Notes under the pieces: generated by a model
Told to the model about the DNA's origin: nothing
Database searches by the model: none
Seen by the model: the letters and a program-made list of their open reading frames with translations, nothing else
From: Aliivibrio_A kagoshimensis
GTDB taxonomy: Bacteria; Pseudomonadota; Gammaproteobacteria; Enterobacterales; Vibrionaceae
Direction of reading: 5' to 3'
DNA: 64,000 nucleotides
Assembly (NCBI RefSeq): GCF_050337105.1
Contig: NZ_JAKJSQ010000005.1
Location: forward strand, 1-64,000
Position numbers and translations under genes: made by a program
Shown here: one piece after another, positions 52,620 through 61,561 of the stretch
Layout: every line of letters starts with the position of its first letter
Numbering within the stretch: the first letter of the stretch is position 1

Positions 52620-53483
52620 TTAACTTAAGTGCTCTAATCCCCACTTATAGAGTGCATTTTTCTTCTCACCATGAATTTCGGCTGCTATTGCTGCTGCTTT
52701 TTTGAGCGGCAACTCTTTCACTAAAATTTCTAATGTTCTTGTTGCTTCTCGTGCAATTGTATCTGTTTCTGGTGCTCGGTACCCGTGAATGAGTATCACC
52801 ATCTCACCGCGCTTACGGTTATCATCCTCTTTGATCCACTCAATTAACTCACCTAAAGGAGCACCGTGGAAGGTTTCGAATGTTTTAGTGATCTCTCTTG
52901 CTAATACCACATGTCGCTCAGGCCCTAGCACCACTAGCATATCTTCTAAGGAATCCATGATTCGATGTGGTGATTCGTAAAAAATGCAGGTTCTTTCCGC
53001 TTGCATAATCTGTTCAATCTTATCCCGGCGTCCTTTGCTTTTTGCAGGTAAAAAACCTTCAAAACTGAACCGGTCAGAGGGCAGGCCAGAGGCACTTAAC
53101 GCCGTAATCACAGCGCACGCACCAGGTAAAGGAACAACATTGACGCCCGCTTGACGACATCGGTTCACTAAATGATACCCTGGGTCACTAATTAATGGCG
53201 TTCCAGCATCTGAGACAAGTGCTATATTTTGTCCTTGCTGTAACCGTTCAATGACCATGTCCGCTTTGTGCTGTTCGTTATGGTCATGAAGTGCAAAGGT
53301 TTTAGTTGAAATCATGAAGTGAGACAATAACTTACCAGTATGTCTTGTATCTTCAGCCGCAATGAAATCTACCCCTTTAAGCACCTCAATAGCACGTTGG
53401 GTAATATCTCCTAAATTACCAATAGGAGTGGGGACAATGTACAAAGTTGCGACACCTGGCACGAATGAATTCTGATCAGTCAT
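52620..53483 (-). CDS. rsmI: 16S rRNA (cytidine-1402-2'-O)-methyltransferase
   Basis: SAM enzyme of the tetrapyrrole-methylase fold that methylates the C1402 ribose in 16S rRNA. The 287 residues show TLYIVPTPIGNLGDITQRA, FIAAEDTRHTGKLL, ALVSDAGTPLISDPGYHLV, PGACAVITALSASGLP, FYESPHRI and ARE.TK motifs. E. coli RsmI has 286 residues. It is divergent from lpoA, as in E. coli, and is followed on the same strand by rnpB after 43 nt. Confidence 0.97.
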   Translation of the reverse strand: MTDQNSFVPGVATLYIVPTPIGNLGDITQRAIEVLKGVDFIAAEDTRHTGKLLSHFMISTKTFALHDHNEQHKADMVIERLQQGQNIALVSDAGTPLISDPGYHLVNRCRQAGVNVVPLPGACAVITALSASGLPSDRFSFEGFLPAKSKGRRDKIEQIMQAERTCIFYESPHRIMDSLEDMLVVLGPERHVVLAREITKTFETFHGAPLGELIEWIKEDDNRKRGEMVILIHGYRAPETDTIAREATRTLEILVKELPLKKAAAIAAEIHGEKKNALYKWGLEHLS

Positions 53484-53546
53484 TTGTTTACAATCTCTTC
53501 TGCGATTATCATAGGGGGAATTCTATAGGACAACTAAATTGAGCTC

Positions 53547-55361
53547 ATGGCGAAAATAACTCACAAGTGTAAGAGTGTATCACGACTAATCACCCCTGTA
53601 GCCTTTGCAATTGCATTGGCAGCGTGTACAACAACATCGACTAAAGCACCTAGAGGTGCAGATATTACCTCATCACCAACGGAATCGTCAGCAGCTTATA
53701 TCCTTAAAGCGGATAATAGCCAAGGCGTCACTCAGAGTGACTGGCTAATATTAGCATTAAAATCTGCGGTAGCAGCGGATGATCAACGTCAAGCAGAACT
53801 GTTGATTGGCCGATTAGTCACTCAGTCACTGACACACAGCCAAATCGCAGAGTGGCAACTTGCCCGTGCTGAATTGAGACGAAATCAATCTGACTACCTC
53901 TCAGCTCTGCAACGGCTCGATTTTCAGCCATTCTGGCAATTAGAAGCGGCTCAGTGGCAGCGCTATTATGAACTTCGTCATGAACTGCATCTGTTCACTG
54001 CTGATTATCTTGAAGCCAGTCGCGATCTCATTGAATTGGCTCGATATACAAAAAGTGAAGAGCGAACCAGCGAACTCTGGGCATCTGTTTGGCAGCATGT
54101 TTCTGCGCTTAATCTGGTTGAAACCGACTCTTTACCCATCAAAAATGACGAAGTTATACTGTCTGGCTGGTTATCACTCTCTCAGCAGCTAAACACGTTA
54201 AAAGATAGACCTATGCTACTGCAGTCATCGTTAAAAAGATGGTTCAGTGAGCACCCAACTCATCCTGCAAACGTCTATCCACCGCAACAAATTCAAGACA
54301 TTCTAGCCCTTGAGATCATTCAACCAGAAAATGTTGCTCTGCTGCTTCCTTTAACAGGTCGATTTGGCCCACAAGGGATAAGAGTAAGAGATGGCTTTAT
54401 TAATGCGATGTTTGATGACAGTAAAAGAGACGCAATTGTTCACTTTAAGGTAATTGATACCAATGAGGTGAAGATGGATGATATTGTTGTACAGCTTGAA
54501 GCGGATAAAACGCAATTTGTGGTAGGCCCACTGATAAAGTCGGAAATAATAGAATTCCAAGATTTAAACCGAGGCATTATCGCTCAGCTAGCGCTTAATA
54601 TTCCAGATGAGATCAACCCTGCAAACAACAGTTGTTATTTCACCTTATCGCCAGAACAAGAGGTTGAGCAAGCCGCAGAACACCTATTTGAAAAGGGTCA
54701 TAAACATCCTCTTTTCCTTGCTCCAAAAGGGAAATATGGTGATCGTCTTGCTCAAGCCTTTACCGATAAATGGCAACAGCTGACCTCAGAACAACCTGAT
54801 GTACATTTTTTTGGTAAACGTTCAGAACTGCAGCGCCAGGTTAATGAGGTTTTTGGGTTATCGGCCAGTGAACGCCGGATCAAACAGATGGCACAGCTGC
54901 TTAATATGGACATAAAACATGAAGCGAGAAGTCGTCGTGATATTGACGCAGTCTACATGGTTGCCACTAGTGCTGAATTGACTTTATTAAAACCCTTCAT
55001 TGAAGTCGCAATTAATCCAGGGGTTGCAGCGCCTAAACTATATGCAAGCTCACGCAGTAATAACGGTACTCAACAACAATTGTCTGAGCTTCAAGGTGTC
55101 GAGTTTAGTGACATTCCATTTTTAGTCGATGGGGATACCGCCTTTAAGGCCAAGTTTGAGAAGATCTGGCCTAAGAGCAACAAAACAGAAACACGTCTTC
55201 ACGCTCTAGGAATGGATGCTTATCAGTTAATTTCTGAACTTCCACAAATGAAAGTAATCGAAGGATACAGTGCCGAAGGAAAAACAGGAACATTAAGTAT
55301 CGACAGTCAATGTGTTATTCAACGTCAAATAAGCTGGAATCAGCATGGCGTTACTGACTAA
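53547..55361 (+). CDS. lpoA: Penicillin-binding protein activator LpoA
   Basis: Outer-membrane lipoprotein that reaches through the wall to activate PBP1A. The 604 residues have a lipoprotein signal with lipobox LAAC (Cys27), a helical TPR-like N-terminal domain (about 45-250) and a periplasmic-binding-like C-terminal domain that opens with VALLLPLTGRFGPQGIRVRDGF. It is shorter than E. coli LpoA (678), as in other vibrios. The last 17 nt overlap yraN. Confidence 0.94.
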   Translation: MAKITHKCKSVSRLITPVAFAIALAACTTTSTKAPRGADITSSPTESSAAYILKADNSQGVTQSDWLILALKSAVAADDQRQAELLIGRLVTQSLTHSQIAEWQLARAELRRNQSDYLSALQRLDFQPFWQLEAAQWQRYYELRHELHLFTADYLEASRDLIELARYTKSEERTSELWASVWQHVSALNLVETDSLPIKNDEVILSGWLSLSQQLNTLKDRPMLLQSSLKRWFSEHPTHPANVYPPQQIQDILALEIIQPENVALLLPLTGRFGPQGIRVRDGFINAMFDDSKRDAIVHFKVIDTNEVKMDDIVVQLEADKTQFVVGPLIKSEIIEFQDLNRGIIAQLALNIPDEINPANNSCYFTLSPEQEVEQAAEHLFEKGHKHPLFLAPKGKYGDRLAQAFTDKWQQLTSEQPDVHFFGKRSELQRQVNEVFGLSASERRIKQMAQLLNMDIKHEARSRRDIDAVYMVATSAELTLLKPFIEVAINPGVAAPKLYASSRSNNGTQQQLSELQGVEFSDIPFLVDGDTAFKAKFEKIWPKSNKTETRLHALGMDAYQLISELPQMKVIEGYSAEGKTGTLSIDSQCVIQRQISWNQHGVTD

Positions 55362-55713
55362 ACGTGACAAAGGGAATCATTATGAATCAGTGGCAAAGCA
55401 TTTTCTGCTTCGCCACAATTTAACTTTTATTGCTCATAACTTTATATGTAAAATGGGTGAATTGGATCTCATCATGAAAGACTCCGATACCATCGTATTT
55501 ATTGAAGTAAAGTATCGAGATAATAGACGCTATGGCTCAGCAGAAGAGATGGTTCACTGGAAAAAACAGCAAAGAGTAAAAAAAGCTGCTTTTTATTGGT
55601 TAAAACAGAACCGAATCTCTATTGAGCATGCATCATTCAGATTTGATGTTATTGCCATCCATGATCAGGGTAATGACATTAATTGGATTAAAAACGCAAT
55701 CGTTGAAGGGTAA
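55345..55713 (+). CDS. yraN: YraN family protein (UPF0102, nuclease-like)
   Basis: 122 residues of the UPF0102 family, whose predicted fold is a Holliday-junction-resolvase-like or restriction-like PD-(D/E)xK nuclease. MGELDLIMKD..TIVFIEVKYR shows the acidic and ExK residues of that core. No function is established. It overlaps lpoA by 17 nt and precedes diaA by 3 nt, the order in E. coli. Confidence 0.92.
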   Translation: MALLTKRDKGNHYESVAKHFLLRHNLTFIAHNFICKMGELDLIMKDSDTIVFIEVKYRDNRRYGSAEEMVHWKKQQRVKKAAFYWLKQNRISIEHASFRFDVIAIHDQGNDINWIKNAIVEG

Positions 55714-55716
55714 GCA

Positions 55717-56307
55717 ATGCTAGAGAGCATTAGAGACAGTTTTAAAGAGAGTATTCAAATTCAGATTGAAGCCGCAGAAGCATTACCAGATGCTATCACT
55801 AATGCCGCTCAAGCGATGGTATCTAGCCTATTAAATGGCAATAAAATACTGTGCTGCGGTAATGGCGGCTCCGCATCTAATGCACAACAGTTTGTCTCCT
55901 GTTTACTTAATCGATTCGAAACCGAGCGTCCGAGTCTACCCGCTTTAGCCCTAACTGCTGACTCAACCACGCTAACTGCTGTCGCCAATGATTATCACTA
56001 TAATGAGATTTTCGCCAAACAGGTGAGAGCTTTTGGTCAAGCTGGCGATATTTTGTTAGTCATTTCAACCAGTGGTAATAGCCAAGACATTATTAAAGCA
56101 ATGGAAGCAGCGGTTAGCCGCGATATGACTATCATCGCACTAACCGGAAAAGATGGCGGCGTCATGGCGGGATTGTTAGGTGAGTCTGACGTAGAGATAC
56201 GCATTCCATCTCAGCGAGTGGCAAGAATTCAGGAAGTTCACCTTGTCACTCTACACTGCTTATGTGACCTCATTGATCAAGTGCTGTTTCCACAACATGA
56301 AGAGTAA
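55717..56307 (+). CDS. diaA: DnaA initiator-associating protein DiaA (SIS domain)
   Basis: Tetrameric SIS protein that helps DnaA assemble at oriC. The 196 residues have LCCGNGGSASNAQQFVSCLLNRFETERPSLPALALT, the ISTSGNSQDIIKAM motif and a C-terminal helix, matching E. coli DiaA. The related GmhA isomerase is the main alternative, but the yraN-diaA-dolP context and lack of GmhA active-site His pairs favour DiaA. Confidence 0.92.
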   Translation: MLESIRDSFKESIQIQIEAAEALPDAITNAAQAMVSSLLNGNKILCCGNGGSASNAQQFVSCLLNRFETERPSLPALALTADSTTLTAVANDYHYNEIFAKQVRAFGQAGDILLVISTSGNSQDIIKAMEAAVSRDMTIIALTGKDGGVMAGLLGESDVEIRIPSQRVARIQEVHLVTLHCLCDLIDQVLFPQHEE

Positions 56308-56309
56308 AT

Positions 56310-56879
56310 ATGAAATCGATTAAGCTAACCTCATTACTGTTTGTCGTCCTATCACTGCAAGGGTGTGCTGGGCTATTTATTGCCGGAGCAGCAACTACCG
56401 CTGTGGTTATTACTGATGAGCGCTCCCCATCTCTAATGTTAAAAGAGAAAGATTTAGAGTTTGAAATTACCGGTCTGGCCAACAAGGATCCTTACCGTTT
56501 CAATACTCGCATTAGTGCTAATGTTTACAATGGACGTACCCTGTTAATTGGACAAGCCAAAACCGAAGCTTTGAAACAGCAGCTGAATGATCAAATTCAA
56601 GCACTTGATGGAGTCAAAGTTCTCTATAATAAAATTGAAGTTCGTGAGCCCCTCACCTTTACTGAAGTCAATAATGACACATGGATCACCACTAAAGTTA
56701 AATCGGCGCTGTTAACTGAGGGCGAACTTAATAGTATCAATATAAAGGTAATCACTGAAAATGGTCATGTTTACTTGATTGGATTGGTTACCCCTGAACA
56801 GGGTGATCTTGCCACTAACGTAGCCCGGAATATAAAAGGGGTTAAAAGCGTAGTGAAGGCGTTTGATTACGGCGAGTAA
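56310..56879 (+). CDS. dolP: Outer-membrane lipoprotein DolP (dual BON domain)
   Basis: DolP (YraP) supports outer-membrane integrity and BAM function at division sites. The 189 residues have a lipoprotein signal (LQGC, Cys19) and two BON domains (about 46-110 and 120-185; the second has TWITTKVKSALLTEGELNSINIKVITENGHVYLIGLV). The start is 2 nt after diaA. A strong terminator follows, so it ends the lpoA operon. Confidence 0.94.
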   Translation: MKSIKLTSLLFVVLSLQGCAGLFIAGAATTAVVITDERSPSLMLKEKDLEFEITGLANKDPYRFNTRISANVYNGRTLLIGQAKTEALKQQLNDQIQALDGVKVLYNKIEVREPLTFTEVNNDTWITTKVKSALLTEGELNSINIKVITENGHVYLIGLVTPEQGDLATNVARNIKGVKSVVKAFDYGE

Positions 56880-56906
56880 ACTTACTTCTGGCATCCATTA
56901 TCAAGA

Positions 56907-56941
56907 CAAAAAAAAGCAGCGAATCAATCGCTGCTTTTTTA
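56907..56941. terminator. Bidirectional terminator between dolP and sspB
   Basis: Stem AAAAGCAGCGA / TCGCTGCTTTT with a short loop, A-run on the left and T6 on the right. It lies between convergent dolP and sspB. Confidence 0.92.
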
Positions 56942-56952
56942 TATGTCTCAGG

Positions 56953-57435
56953 TTACTTAATCACTCGTAAACTCGGTTTGCCTGTCGGACGATTTGGCTC
57001 TGACGGTTTATCTTGTTCACTGTTGGTTGATTGACTAACACTGCTTAACAATGGTTCTTTATCACTCTCGTCTTCAACAACCTGCTCACTAAGTTGCTCA
57101 ATTGAATAAGCATTTTCAGGCTCAAACATTGTACCAGCGCCATTTTCACGAGCATAAATTGCCTCGACGGCATACATAGGAACAATAATTGAGTGAGGTT
57201 GACCACTAAAACGTGCACTAAAAGTGATCGCTTCATTACCAATCTCTAAATTTCCAACTGCATGAGGCGCTAAGTTTAAGATGATCTGTCCATCTTTAAC
57301 GAATTCCATAGGAACTCGAACCCCGACTAGCATTGCATCAACGACTAAATGAGGGGTTAATTCGTTATCAACGATCCACTCATAAAATGCACGTACCAAG
57401 TAGGGACGACGAGGTGTCATTTCCGAACTGCTCAT
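56953..57435 (-). CDS. sspB: ClpXP adaptor SspB
   Basis: Binds ssrA-tagged peptides and hands them to ClpXP. The 160 residues have RPYLVRAFYEWIVDNELTPHLVVDA, the tag-binding groove segments VPMEFVKDGQIILNLAPHAVGNLEIGNEAITFSARFSG, a flexible acidic linker (about 110-148) and the ClpX-binding tail GKPSLRVIK. The ATG overlaps the sspA stop (TAATG). In E. coli it also assists RseA degradation. Confidence 0.96.
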   Translation of the reverse strand: MSSSEMTPRRPYLVRAFYEWIVDNELTPHLVVDAMLVGVRVPMEFVKDGQIILNLAPHAVGNLEIGNEAITFSARFSGQPHSIIVPMYAVEAIYARENGAGTMFEPENAYSIEQLSEQVVEDESDKEPLLSSVSQSTNSEQDKPSEPNRPTGKPSLRVIK

Positions 57436-58073
57436 TAACGAATAGCCAAATGAATCTCACGTTCAATCTCAGTCAAAGACGCTAAGAAGGAATCACGTTC
57501 AAAAACACGGCTCATGTAAATTTTTAACTCTTTTGAACCAGGACCTGTTAATTCGATGCCCATTGCTGGTAAGCGCCATAATAGTGGCGCTAAATAGCAA
57601 TCTACTAAGCTAAATTCTTCACTCATGAAGTACTTATACTCAGCAAAAACAGGGGCAAGTGCTAATAGATCATCACGAAGTTTAATACGAGCCGCTTCAG
57701 CCTCGTTAATTGCACCTTTCATGATTTTTTCAGCCAATGAGTACCAGTTATGTTCAACACGGTACATCATTAAACGACTATTACCACGAGCTACTGGGTA
57801 AACAGGCATTAATGGTGGATGAGGGAAACGCTCATCTAAGTATTCCATAATGATGTTTGAGTTATATAAAGCTAACTCACGATCCACTAGAGTCGGAACC
57901 GTTTTATACGGGTTTAACTCAACTAATTCAGCAGGTAGCTTACTTGGATCTACCAATTCAATATCAACGCTTACACCCTTTTCGGCAAGCACGATACGAA
58001 CTTGATGACTATAAATATCAGACGCGTCCGAAAATAAGATCATAACCGAGCGTTTATTAACAGCAACAGCCAT
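57435..58073 (-). CDS. sspA: Stringent starvation protein A
   Basis: GST-fold protein that binds RNA polymerase and changes transcription in stationary phase and acid stress. The 212 residues have a thioredoxin-like N-terminal domain (SVMILFSDASDIYSHQVRIVLAEKGV), NPYKTVPTLVDRELALY, the SspA motif of helical domain PHPPLMPVYPVARG and DCYLAPLLWRLPAMGIEL. It lacks the usual GSH catalytic Ser/Tyr, as SspA does. A secondary Met (MILFSD) is possible, but less likely. Confidence 0.95.
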   Translation of the reverse strand: MAVAVNKRSVMILFSDASDIYSHQVRIVLAEKGVSVDIELVDPSKLPAELVELNPYKTVPTLVDRELALYNSNIIMEYLDERFPHPPLMPVYPVARGNSRLMMYRVEHNWYSLAEKIMKGAINEAEAARIKLRDDLLALAPVFAEYKYFMSEEFSLVDCYLAPLLWRLPAMGIELTGPGSKELKIYMSRVFERDSFLASLTEIEREIHLAIR

Positions 58074-58097
58074 TGGGCCTCCAGTATATACGGATAT

Positions 58098-58132
58098 TTA
58101 AAAAAGAAATGGAGGCATAATAGCCTCCATTG
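58098..58132 (-). terminator. Terminator after petC
   Basis: Perfect stem AATGGAGGC / GCCTCCATT with a 6-nt loop and, on the reverse strand, TTCTTTTTT. It ends the petABC transcript upstream of sspA. Confidence 0.85.
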
Positions 58133-58162
58133 CATAACTAATAGCGCATTAGGATAGCACGA

Positions 58163-58900
58163 TTAGTGGACATCTCGCCAATATTCTTTCTTCAACAACA
58201 CAGAAACTATTGCAAATATTACTAAGAAGCCCATTACCCACCAACCAATGCTTTGACGCTCAAGTTTACTAGGGTCACCGGAATATTCTAAGAAGTTAAC
58301 AAGATCGAGAACCGCTTTGTCATATTCGCCGCCACTTAATTCACCTGAACCGTCAGTGGTGATATCAACAATCACTTTATGCTCAACGTCATCGACCATC
58401 TCTGTTTCATAAACAGCCGTTGGAACACCTTGCAACTCTTCAAGTACATGTGGCATCCCCACACTTGGGAAAACAGTATTGTTCACACCAAATGGACGAC
58501 TCGCATCAACATAAAAAGAACGAAGATAAGTGTATAACCAATCCGTTCCACGTACTCGGGCAACCATAGTCAGATCCGGCGGTGGAGCACCGAACCATTT
58601 AGCCGCTTCTTCTTGAGGAAGCGCACTGACCATGAGGTCACCGATCTTAGCATCAGGATCAAACACCATGTTTTCCATCATCAGATCTTCAGGAATGCCC
58701 AGATCTTTGGCAACACGATTATAACGTTGATACTGTGCTGAGTGACAAGCTAAACAGTAGTTTACAAATAACTTAGCACCATTTTGCAGCGATGCTTTGT
58801 CGGTTAAATCATTGTTTGCTTTATCTAGAGCAACATTACTACCGGCCGCCATTACAAGAGATGGCAGCAAAGTAAAAAGTATTACAATCAACTTTTTCAT
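58163..58900 (-). CDS. petC: Cytochrome c1 of the bc1 complex
   Basis: Heme c subunit that takes electrons from the Rieske protein. The 245 residues have a Sec signal peptide (about 1-19, MKKLIVILFTLLPSLVMAA), a heme-binding CLACH (Cys49, Cys52, His53), the Met axial-ligand region with FPSVGMPHVLEEL, and a C-terminal membrane anchor (about 217-237). It overlaps petB by 4 nt. Confidence 0.97.
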   Translation of the reverse strand: MKKLIVILFTLLPSLVMAAGSNVALDKANNDLTDKASLQNGAKLFVNYCLACHSAQYQRYNRVAKDLGIPEDLMMENMVFDPDAKIGDLMVSALPQEEAAKWFGAPPPDLTMVARVRGTDWLYTYLRSFYVDASRPFGVNNTVFPSVGMPHVLEELQGVPTAVYETEMVDDVEHKVIVDITTDGSGELSGGEYDKAVLDLVNFLEYSGDPSKLERQSIGWWVMGFLVIFAIVSVLLKKEYWRDVH

Positions 58901-60162
58901 TTATAAGTCACCCTTGTTGGTAGTGGTTGTGTTTTTTCGTTTTTGCTATAGAAAAATAACAGCACGAAGAACATGAAATAACAGAGACTGAATATCTGAG
59001 CTAAAATCGTGTACAAACCAGTAGCAGGAAGAGTTCCTAATACACCTAGGATAATAAAGCTAATCGTAAATTGAGCAATATTAAACAGATGGATCTTACT
59101 GCGATAACGGTACGAACGCACTTTACAACGGTCCAACCAAGGCAATAAGAACAGAAGAACAATCGACGCACCCATTGCTACAACACCTAATAACTTATCA
59201 GGAACCGCACGCAAGATGGCATAGAATGGTGTGAAGTACCATACTGGAGCAATATGCTCTGGTGTTTTCAGTGAGTTCGCCGCTTCAAAGTTTGGCCCTT
59301 CTAAGAAGTAACCACCCATTTCAGGATTAAAGAACAACACATAACAGAACAGGAATAAGAAACCAGCAATACCCACCATATCTTTTACCGTTCCATATGG
59401 ATGGAAAGGAATAGAGTCAATGATGTCATACTTCTTGGTGTAATCTTCATGGAACTTGAATTGTGTCTGGTAGTCATCACCTTGGCTGCCTTTTGGTAGC
59501 TTGGTTTCGATACCATCTGGGTTATTTGAACCCACTTCATGCAGTGCTAATACGTGTAAAACCACGAGGAGCAATAGTACGATAGGCAGAGCAATTACAT
59601 GCAAAGCAAAGAATCGATTTAGTGTCGCGCCTGAAATAACGTAATCACCACGGATCCACAATGTTAAATCATCGCCAATAAACGGAATCGCACCAAATAG
59701 TGAGATAATTACCTGAGCGCCCCAGTAAGACATCTGGCCCCATGGCAGTAGATATCCCATGAATGCTTCAGCCATCAACACAAGGAAGATTAACATACCA
59801 AAGAGCCATAACAATTCACGAGGCTTCTGGTACGAGCCATAGATAAGGCCACGATACATATGCAGATAAACAACAACAAAGAATGCCGAAGCGCCTGTAG
59901 AGTGCATATAACGCAGTAACCAGCCGTACTCAACATCACGCATGATGTATTCAACCGAAGCAAAAGCCGCTTCGCCAGACGGTACATAGTTCATTGTAAG
60001 CCAGATGCCAGTTAGAATTTGGTTGACCAGCACCAACATCGCTAAAGAACCGAAGAAATACCAAAAGTTAAACGTCTTTGGCATTGGGTACTCAGACAAA
60101 TGCTTTTTATAAGCATTCATCATAGGTATACGTTTTTCAATCCAGCCGAGTAATGCTTCCAT
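58897..60162 (-). CDS. petB: Cytochrome b of the bc1 complex
   Basis: Quinol-oxidising membrane subunit with two b hemes. The 421 residues have about eight spans, heme ligands His87/His101 and His188/His203, and the Qo-site motif PVWY (306-309) in place of the mitochondrial PEWY. The motif WLTMNYVPS.. and YLLPWGQMSYWGAQVI are typical. It overlaps petA by one base and petC by 4 nt. Confidence 0.97.
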   Translation of the reverse strand: MEALLGWIEKRIPMMNAYKKHLSEYPMPKTFNFWYFFGSLAMLVLVNQILTGIWLTMNYVPSGEAAFASVEYIMRDVEYGWLLRYMHSTGASAFFVVVYLHMYRGLIYGSYQKPRELLWLFGMLIFLVLMAEAFMGYLLPWGQMSYWGAQVIISLFGAIPFIGDDLTLWIRGDYVISGATLNRFFALHVIALPIVLLLLVVLHVLALHEVGSNNPDGIETKLPKGSQGDDYQTQFKFHEDYTKKYDIIDSIPFHPYGTVKDMVGIAGFLFLFCYVLFFNPEMGGYFLEGPNFEAANSLKTPEHIAPVWYFTPFYAILRAVPDKLLGVVAMGASIVLLFLLPWLDRCKVRSYRYRSKIHLFNIAQFTISFIILGVLGTLPATGLYTILAQIFSLCYFMFFVLLFFYSKNEKTQPLPTRVTYK

Positions 60163-60752
60163 TATGCATCTCCTCCATCTGAGCCGATAATAATTCGAGT
60201 ATCACTCAAATATTGATGCGGCGGGATAACTAGATTCAATGGAGCAGGTACGCCTTGGAATACACGACCTGCCATATCAAATTTAGAACCGTGACATGGG
60301 CAGAAGAAACCAGAACTAACACCTTCAACCTGCTCACTAAAACTGTCAGGTAGATAAGTAGGAGAACAACCTAGATGCGTACAGATACCTACTGCAAGAA
60401 AGATTTCTGGTTTCAAAGATCGATACTGATTTTGTGCATAGTCTGGCTGTTGAGGTTCACCTGACTCAGGGTCACGCAACTGATCACCAAGACCATCTAA
60501 AACATCTAAAATGGCTTGGCTGCGACGAACAACCCATACTGGTTTACCACGCCACTCAACGCGAACCATTTGACCATCTTCAATTTTACTAACATCCACT
60601 TCAACCGGAGCGCCAGCAGCCTTAGCTCTTTCACTCGGATTCCATGATTTAATAAAAGGAACAGCTACACCTACTGCACCTAGCCCCCCAACAACAGCTG
60701 TCGTTGCGGTCAGGAAGCGGCGTCGACCGTTATTCACTGGCGCATTGCTCAT
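60162..60752 (-). CDS. petA: Rieske iron-sulfur subunit of the bc1 complex
   Basis: Carries the 2Fe-2S cluster that accepts the first electron from quinol. From ATG 60752 it has 196 residues: a twin-arginine signal-anchor (GRRRFL, then a hydrophobic stretch about 14-34), cluster boxes CTHLGC (Cys124, His126, Cys129) and CPCHGS (Cys151, Cys153, His154). GGAG lies 7 nt before ATG 60752; the ATG at 60758 is too close to it. It is first in petABC. Confidence 0.96.
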   Translation of the reverse strand: MSNAPVNNGRRRFLTATTAVVGGLGAVGVAVPFIKSWNPSERAKAAGAPVEVDVSKIEDGQMVRVEWRGKPVWVVRRSQAILDVLDGLGDQLRDPESGEPQQPDYAQNQYRSLKPEIFLAVGICTHLGCSPTYLPDSFSEQVEGVSSGFFCPCHGSKFDMAGRVFQGVPAPLNLVIPPHQYLSDTRIIIGSDGGDA

Positions 60753-61093
60753 CCACATTCTCCACTATCGCTTTCGCGTTATTTTTATTATTTCCATTTT
60801 ATAAGTTACGACCAATGCCCAAGGGTACGGTTACACAGAAATCAAGATGATGGCTTCTGAGTGAACAAAATTGGGACGCATTTGGTGTCGTCACTTCACA
60901 ACCGCTAAATGATAAAGAAAAGCTCACTTTATGACAAGATAAAGCTACTTTTTTGCAACATTTGTGAGATATATGGCCTTTTTATTTCAAGGGGCATTGT
61001 TACCAAGCATGGGGTAACATTTCATTAACAATAATTAAGGCTATTTGAAGTGCTTATGAGGAGGGACGTTAACAACTATCTATTTTACAGATA
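60753..61093. other. petA upstream region
   Basis: About 340 bp between petA and the rpsI terminator hold no gene that I can support. A weak hairpin (TGTTACC / GGTAACA, 60998-61019) is present. A TATAAA on the reverse strand near 60799 may be the petA -10 box, without a clear -35. Small open frames here have no SD or family match. Confidence 0.5.
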
Positions 61094-61124
61094 TAAAAAA
61101 GCCCAGCATATGCTGAGCTTTTTC
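61094..61124 (-). terminator. Terminator after rpsI
   Basis: Stem AGCTCAGCAT / ATGCTGGGCT with one mismatch, then T6 on the reverse strand. It lies about 30 nt beyond the rpsI stop. Confidence 0.88.
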
Positions 61125-61155
61125 CACAATAAAACCAGTAAACTGGCGCGTAAAA

Positions 61156-61548
61156 TTAACGCTTTGAGAATTGTGGTTTACGACGTGCTTTACGTAGACC
61201 AACTTTCTTACGTTCAACGCAACGAGCGTCACGCGTAACATAGCCAGCGGCACGTAGAACAGGACGTAGAGATTCATCATATTCCATAAGAGCGCGTGTG
61301 ATACCGTGACGGATCGCACCAGCTTGACCAGAAATACCACCACCTTTAACAGTGATGAATAGGTCTAGTTTCTCAGTCATTTCAACTAGCTCAAGTGGTT
61401 GGTTAACAACCATACGTGCTGTTGGACGACCAAAGTAAACGTCAAGGCTACGCTTGTTGATTACGATGTTGCCAGTACCCGGTTTCATGAAAACACGAGC
61501 TGCTGAACTTTTACGGCGACCAGTGCCGTAATATTGATTCTCTGCCAT
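61156..61548 (-). CDS. rpsI: 30S ribosomal protein S9
   Basis: 130-residue S9, same length as E. coli, starting AENQYYGTGRRKSSAARVF and ending with the conserved GLRKARRKPQFSKR, whose C-terminal Lys-Arg reaches the P-site tRNA. It is 13 nt after rplM in the standard L13-S9 operon. Confidence 0.98.
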   Translation of the reverse strand: MAENQYYGTGRRKSSAARVFMKPGTGNIVINKRSLDVYFGRPTARMVVNQPLELVEMTEKLDLFITVKGGGISGQAGAIRHGITRALMEYDESLRPVLRAAGYVTRDARCVERKKVGLRKARRKPQFSKR

Positions 61549-61561
61549 TGCAATAATCCCC

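Noticed and set aside
61050..61343. Small frames on both strands around the end of rpsI
   Set aside because: They are shadows of rpsI or cross its terminator, and lack SD and family signals.
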